A model generated the notes under the pieces. The model did not search any database. It was given only the letters and a program-made list of their open reading frames with translations, and was not told where the DNA came from. Shown piece after piece: positions 60,059 through 64,000 of a stretch of 64,000 nucleotides of DNA. Within the stretch, counting starts at the first letter, position 1; each line of letters begins with the position of its first letter. The position numbers and the translations under genes are program-made. The stretch is from Strigamia acuminata (Eukaryota > Arthropoda > Chilopoda > Geophilomorpha > Linotaeniidae), in contig OX442320.1 of assembly GCA_949358305.1 (NCBI GenBank), positions 8,634,259 to 8,698,258 on the forward strand, in the 5' to 3' direction.

Positions 60059-61561
60059 ATGAACGATACTTTGGATGCGGAACTAGGCGAAATAATTCCA
60101 TACGGATCAATTTACATCGGTAAAATAAACCAAACTTTTACTCATTTAAAAATTAAAAAACATAAAAACTATCAATTTCTCGCTAGACTGCAACGTTTCC
60201 GACATCGTCCAAGCCTCGCGCCGTTGTTTCAACCGCTACACGGACACCGACCGGCGCGAAATCGTGACGGAATTGACCTCGTTATTCCAATCGCCGCACC
60301 ACACGAACGTGCTGCCATGTTTCAGCGTGCGCACCGCCCTCGATTTATTCCTCGAGTGCAAACAATTCCCGCCAGACTCCGAGATAATCCTATCCGCGAT
60401 AAACATCCCCGACATCGTGCGCATTATACGGCATCACCGCCTCAAACCCGTGCCGGTGGACATCGACATCGACACGATCGGCGTGGACCCGCGCGACTTG
60501 GAGTCGGTCATCACCGAGCGAACGGTGGCGGTGATCGTCGCGCACATTTTCGGCAAATGGATGGACGTGGCGCATTTGATCGCCGTCGCGCAACACCACC
60601 GTCTCGTCTTCATCGAGGACTGCGCGGAAGCGTTTAGCGGCTTCGAGCGTTTGGGACACCCGGAATCCGACTTGATTCTCTTCAGTTTCGGCACCATCAA
60701 AGTGTGCACGGCATTCGGCGGCGCCGTGGTCAAAATCAAAGATGATTTCTTGTACGAGCAGATGCAGCGCGTGTACTCGACCTACCCCATGTATTCCATG
60801 CGGGAATACCTGGCCAAGTTGCAGAAATGTCTGTTCATACACAACATGATCAACGTGCCGTGCATCCTCAAGAAAACGATCGAATTGTCGCGATTGTTCA
60901 ACGTGGACCATCAGAAAATGGCCGTCAATATGATGCGGGGGTTTACGGCGGGAGATTTGACCACGCATTTAAGAAAACAAATAAATACGCCGCTTTTGGC
61001 GACCATGTTGGAGAGACTCAAGCAGTTTGATCGCAAAAAACACGAGAAAGGTCAGGAGAAGGCTAATTATGTCGTGTTGAGGTTGCCGCCGGAAATGCGA
61101 GTCGTCGGCTCGGCAGCGCGCAATAAAGACTTCTGGTTGTTTCCGGTGCTCACGGTAAAATGAAATTATATATATATATAAAAAAAAAAATTTTATTTTA
61201 TTTTATTTATGTCTAGGAAAGTCCGAAATTCGCCATTACGACGTTGAAGAAATTAGGCGTTGACGCGTACATCGGTTCGACGCAATTGGACGTGATTTAT
61301 CCCGACGATTGCCAAATTCCCGAAGTTGCCATCGAGGAGAACGAAGGTTGTCGTTCGACGTCGTCCGCCGCTTCCATCGACAGCGACGCGTCGACATCTA
61401 GCCATTTCCCTCACCAAGGGAAATACTTAATGGATCATGTTATATATTTACCAGTACACAAGAATGTTCCTTATAAATTATTAGATAAAATATGCCTCGC
61501 TTTGTACATGGTAGTGACGAAACAAAAGATAGCGGCCAGCATGAGCCGTGCCAAATTATGA
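60059..61561 (+). CDS. DegT/DnrJ/EryC1/StrS-family PLP aminotransferase-like protein
   Basis: Three exons were modelled: 60059-60119, 60187-61154 and 61217-61561, giving 457 residues. The fold-type-I PLP enzyme pattern of the DegT/StrS family is clear: SVRTALDLFLE near the start of the PLP domain, HRLKPVPVDID, the aspartate-bearing HRLVFIEDCAEAFSG that contacts the pyridine ring, and the Schiff-base lysine in LFSFGTIKVCTAFGGAVV. Bacterial relatives aminate keto-sugars on nucleotide carriers. Animal members are uncharacterised as far as I know, and residues beyond the PLP site diverge, so substrate and even catalysis are uncertain. A Ser-rich low-complexity insert (STSSAASIDSDASTSS) precedes the C-terminal helix. 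The large second exon is GC-richer than its neighbours. No signal peptide is seen, so it is probably cytosolic. Confidence 0.85.
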
Positions 61562-61637
61562 AAAAATCAAAATACGTCCATTGAATGATGTGTAAATTAA
61601 AATTGATTTATTAAAATACATTCTACGGCTTGTTGAG

Positions 61638-62827
61638 TTACCAAAACCATGATAGAAAGTTTCGTAATTTGGATGGCTCCATTTGTTTCGGCGGATGACA
61701 ACAGTGGGCGTCGGTCTTGATTATCCCTTCTATCCACCCGAGATATCTATTCACCTGCGTGTACACGCCGGGAATTCCTTTGCGAGCGCAACCGACGCCC
61801 CACGAAACGACACCCACGATCACGTTGCGCCCGCATTCGTCTTGAACGATAAACGGACCGCCGGAGTCGCCCTACAATTAATTTTAATCAAAAATACAGC
61901 TCGCGAAATGTAAATACGAACGTACCAAACACGCGTCTTTGCCTTTCTCGCCACCCGCGCACACGTTGTTCGGATAAATCGTGGCGTCGTCTTTAAAAAC
62001 GCTTTGACACTCGTCGTGATCGATGACCATTAAATCCACTTCTCGCATACTGGAACTAGGAAGACCGCCTAATCAAATAATCGAGTTAAGTTGGTATTGA
62101 TCAAATGTATTATTATTGAGCACCTTCCTGCGTGTAGCCGAAGCCGATGACAGTGGCCATTTTGCCTAGATAGTTGTCGCTTTCTTTCGGAAGGCAAATG
62201 GGATGAATTCGTTCGGAATACGCCACTGGTTCCTCCAGTCTGAGCAATGCAATGTCGTCGTGCGTGTTGTTAGGCACGTAATTCGGATGGCGAATTATTT
62301 CCGCTACTTTGTGTCTGGTCGCTCTGAAATCGTATCTGCCTTCCGCGCCGGTGATAACCTGAACTTGACTGGCACTTTTTAACCTAATTAATAATAAAAA
62401 TGTGTACAAATACTCCGTTTTTGTTGTATTTGATTACCTTTTGGTACAATGTGCAGCTGTGAGCACGTAACAGCCGTTCAGGAGCGCGCCGCCGCAGCTT
62501 TGGAAAAGGGACATCTGGAGTCCGACGAAAAATGGATATTTCGCGATGGATGCTCGTTCTCCGCCGACTATTCGGGTGTCAAATCGGCTGGATAAACCGC
62601 ATTCTAAATAATAATAATAATAATTTTTTAAATTAAATTAAATTTTTTTAAAATAAATTTACTTAACCGCAATTGTCGTCGTCTCCAGAACACGATTTCG
62701 CTTCATTGGCCTTGAATTGGAGCATTAAAACACACATTTATGATGAAAAAGAATAAAAACTTACATTGAAACACTCCGTTAATGCAAAACAAAGTGAGAA
62801 AACGATTAATTTCACCCAATTGCCCAT
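61638..62827 (-). CDS. Secreted trypsin-like serine protease (S1 family)
   Basis: Six exons (minus strand) were modelled: 62765-62827, 62668-62710, 62438-62603, 62124-62383, 61926-62068 and 61638-61871, giving 302 residues. A signal peptide ([14 protein letters not shown]) is followed by a short propeptide with [11 protein letters not shown] and the activation site TRIVGGERA. The catalytic triad is complete: His in LTAAHC, Asp in [10 protein letters not shown], Ser in GDSGGP. Asp six residues before the serine (KDACLGDS) predicts cleavage after Arg or Lys. The extra cysteines before IVGG suggest the catalytic domain stays disulphide-linked to the propeptide, as in chymotrypsin-like and some clotting-type proteases. 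The C-terminus runs past the usual end (HCCHPPKQ). A second related gene lies just downstream of its 5' end. Confidence 0.93.
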
Positions 62828-63205
62828 TTACAACAAAAATGGCGGAGTTATCGATGACAAAATACGAAATCCGTCACGTCACTTTCGTTGATTTAAAGGT
62901 AAAGAACTCGGCATTACGTGGAGAATAAACATAAACTCAAACATGATACAATTTAGTGAGGGGAAATGAATTGGACTAAACTAGAACACCTGCATCAACA
63001 ATAGCATTTAAGCAAGAGAATGCCATCGCCAGCTGTGAATTCTTTCCTCATCACTATTCATTGTTCCTTTTACGATACCCAATTACGTGGTCAATAGAAG
63101 CGGCGCATCAAAATAAATAGAAAGCCGAGGGAGGAAGAAATACATTAAATTAAACGATATTTCACGTATATTCGTACTTTAATTGATAATAGCAATTTTC
63201 AATCG
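62828..63205. other. Intergenic region between two serine protease genes
   Basis: About 380 bp. It should hold the promoter of the left protease and the 3' UTR of the right one. I see no other gene. Confidence 0.5.
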
Positions 63206-63941
63206 TTAGTTAGCCTTTATGACACCATTGATCCAGTCAAGATACGCGGAAATTCGCGTGTATACACCAGGTATGCCTTGCATGGCGCATTTAACGCCCC
63301 ACGACACAACTCCGATGACGTAATAAATCGAGTTTTTCCTCAGAACCAACGGCGCGCCAGAATCGCCCTAAAAATAATTCCAAATTAGTCTTAATGAAGA
63401 TGAATGAATAAATATTGAAATTCAATTTCACCTTGCACGAGTCTTTGCCTTCTTCTCCACCGGCGCAGATGTTTGTTGGGAAAATAACCGAACTGTTAAA
63501 AATATCGAGGCAGTCGTTGTACGGGATGAGTTTTAACTCGACAGCTCTGAGTTTATCGCTGGGTCCGTCGTCTAAGACAAACAGCATGCATTAAAAGTAA
63601 AATGGGGAAAGATACAAGTTGTTTTACTGAATGCCGTGCGTCCAAATCCCAGCACTCGCGCCATTTTGGCATTCCAGTCCTCGTTGTGCTCGGGTAAACA
63701 AATCGGTTGAACATTGGGCGAAAAATCGATCGGTTTTTCCAGTTTGATTAACATTATGTCGTCGTGGTGAGCGGTACGTAGGTAGTTAGGATGTCTAAAG
63801 TGAGAAAATAATGAGCAAAATTGATATTTTTCGAGTAGATTTGAAAATACCGGATTAATTTGACGGCTTTGCGCGAGTTGTTGGGATCAAATAGGATCGA
63901 ATCAGTGCCGTAAGTGACTAAAACCTTCGCTTTTGGTTGCC
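63206..63941 (-). CDS. Second trypsin-like serine protease, 5' part outside window
   Basis: Four 3' exons are present (minus strand): 63851-63941, 63628-63794, 63432-63571 and 63206-63367. They encode the C-terminal part of an S1 protease: [12 protein letters not shown] with the catalytic Asp, [44 protein letters not shown], then GDSGAPLV with the catalytic Ser, and [19 protein letters not shown]. The usual GDSGGP reads GDSGAP. Asp six before the serine again predicts trypsin-like specificity. The exon with the catalytic His lies beyond the window. Exon structure and sequence match the left neighbour, so the pair is a tandem duplication. Confidence 0.92.
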
Positions 63942-64000
63942 TAAAATAATTGGGAGTCTAAAAATTACGATGTAATTTGTGATTTTTATATTGAAACCAT

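Noticed and set aside
60390-60968. Minus-strand frame of 192 codons opposite the DegT-family gene
   Set aside because: It is His/Asp-rich and mirrors the coding frame; the plus strand carries clear PLP-enzyme motifs and splice sites.

Overview
The window is nuclear DNA from a compact invertebrate genome, most likely an arthropod and plausibly a crustacean. Genes have many short exons split by 50-100 bp introns with T-rich acceptors. The gene set fits this: a PVF-type PDGF/VEGF factor, crossveinless-2, Mohawk, a death-domain p75NTR-like receptor, neuroligin/cholinesterase-like proteins, trypsin-like proteases, and cilia genes (BBS9, DNAAF2/Kintoun) that imply a ciliated lineage. The species cannot be fixed from the sequence. 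Exon models below were built by hand from open frames, GT/AG sites and family resemblance. For every complete multi-exon model the exon lengths sum to a whole number of codons.

Layout. 0-6.2 kb: the last codons of an unidentified gene, then BBS9 (+), with a MITE-like element touching one splice donor. 6.9-11.9 kb: crossveinless-2/BMPER (+). 13.1-23.6 kb: three carboxylesterase-fold genes (+,+,-); two have lost the catalytic serine and one is intact. Mohawk (+) and a Pvf growth factor (-) lie among them. 24.1-27.3 kb: SDHA (+). 27.6-29.0 kb: a TNF-receptor-superfamily death receptor (-). 30.3-37.6 kb: SETD2 (+). 38.6-44.8 kb: a poorly resolved, repeat-rich stretch with a 117-residue, seven-exon gene I do not recognise, whose third intron holds a 1.1 kb polypyrimidine minisatellite, plus several weak transcription units and a tRNA-Leu(CAG). 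45.2-47.6 kb: VPS25 (-) and UBE2F (+), head to head. 47.9-56.4 kb: a complete Ty3/Gypsy LTR retrotransposon with apparently identical 578 bp LTRs, a 4 bp target duplication and a -1 frameshift heptamer at the gag stop. 56.5-59.3 kb: DNAAF2/Kintoun (-). 60.1-61.6 kb: a DegT/StrS-family PLP aminotransferase-like gene (+). 61.6-64 kb: two trypsin-like serine proteases (-), the second cut by the window edge.

Most genes are unrelated housekeeping or developmental loci packed tightly, several in divergent pairs with 0.5-0.8 kb between start codons (esterase 3/SDHA, VPS25/UBE2F, DNAAF2/DegT). The points most worth following up are the two dead esterases beside a live one, the unrecognised 117-residue gene, the animal DegT-family gene, the unusual gag of the young retrotransposon, and a recurring CTCF-like AGATGGCR motif in intergenic DNA.
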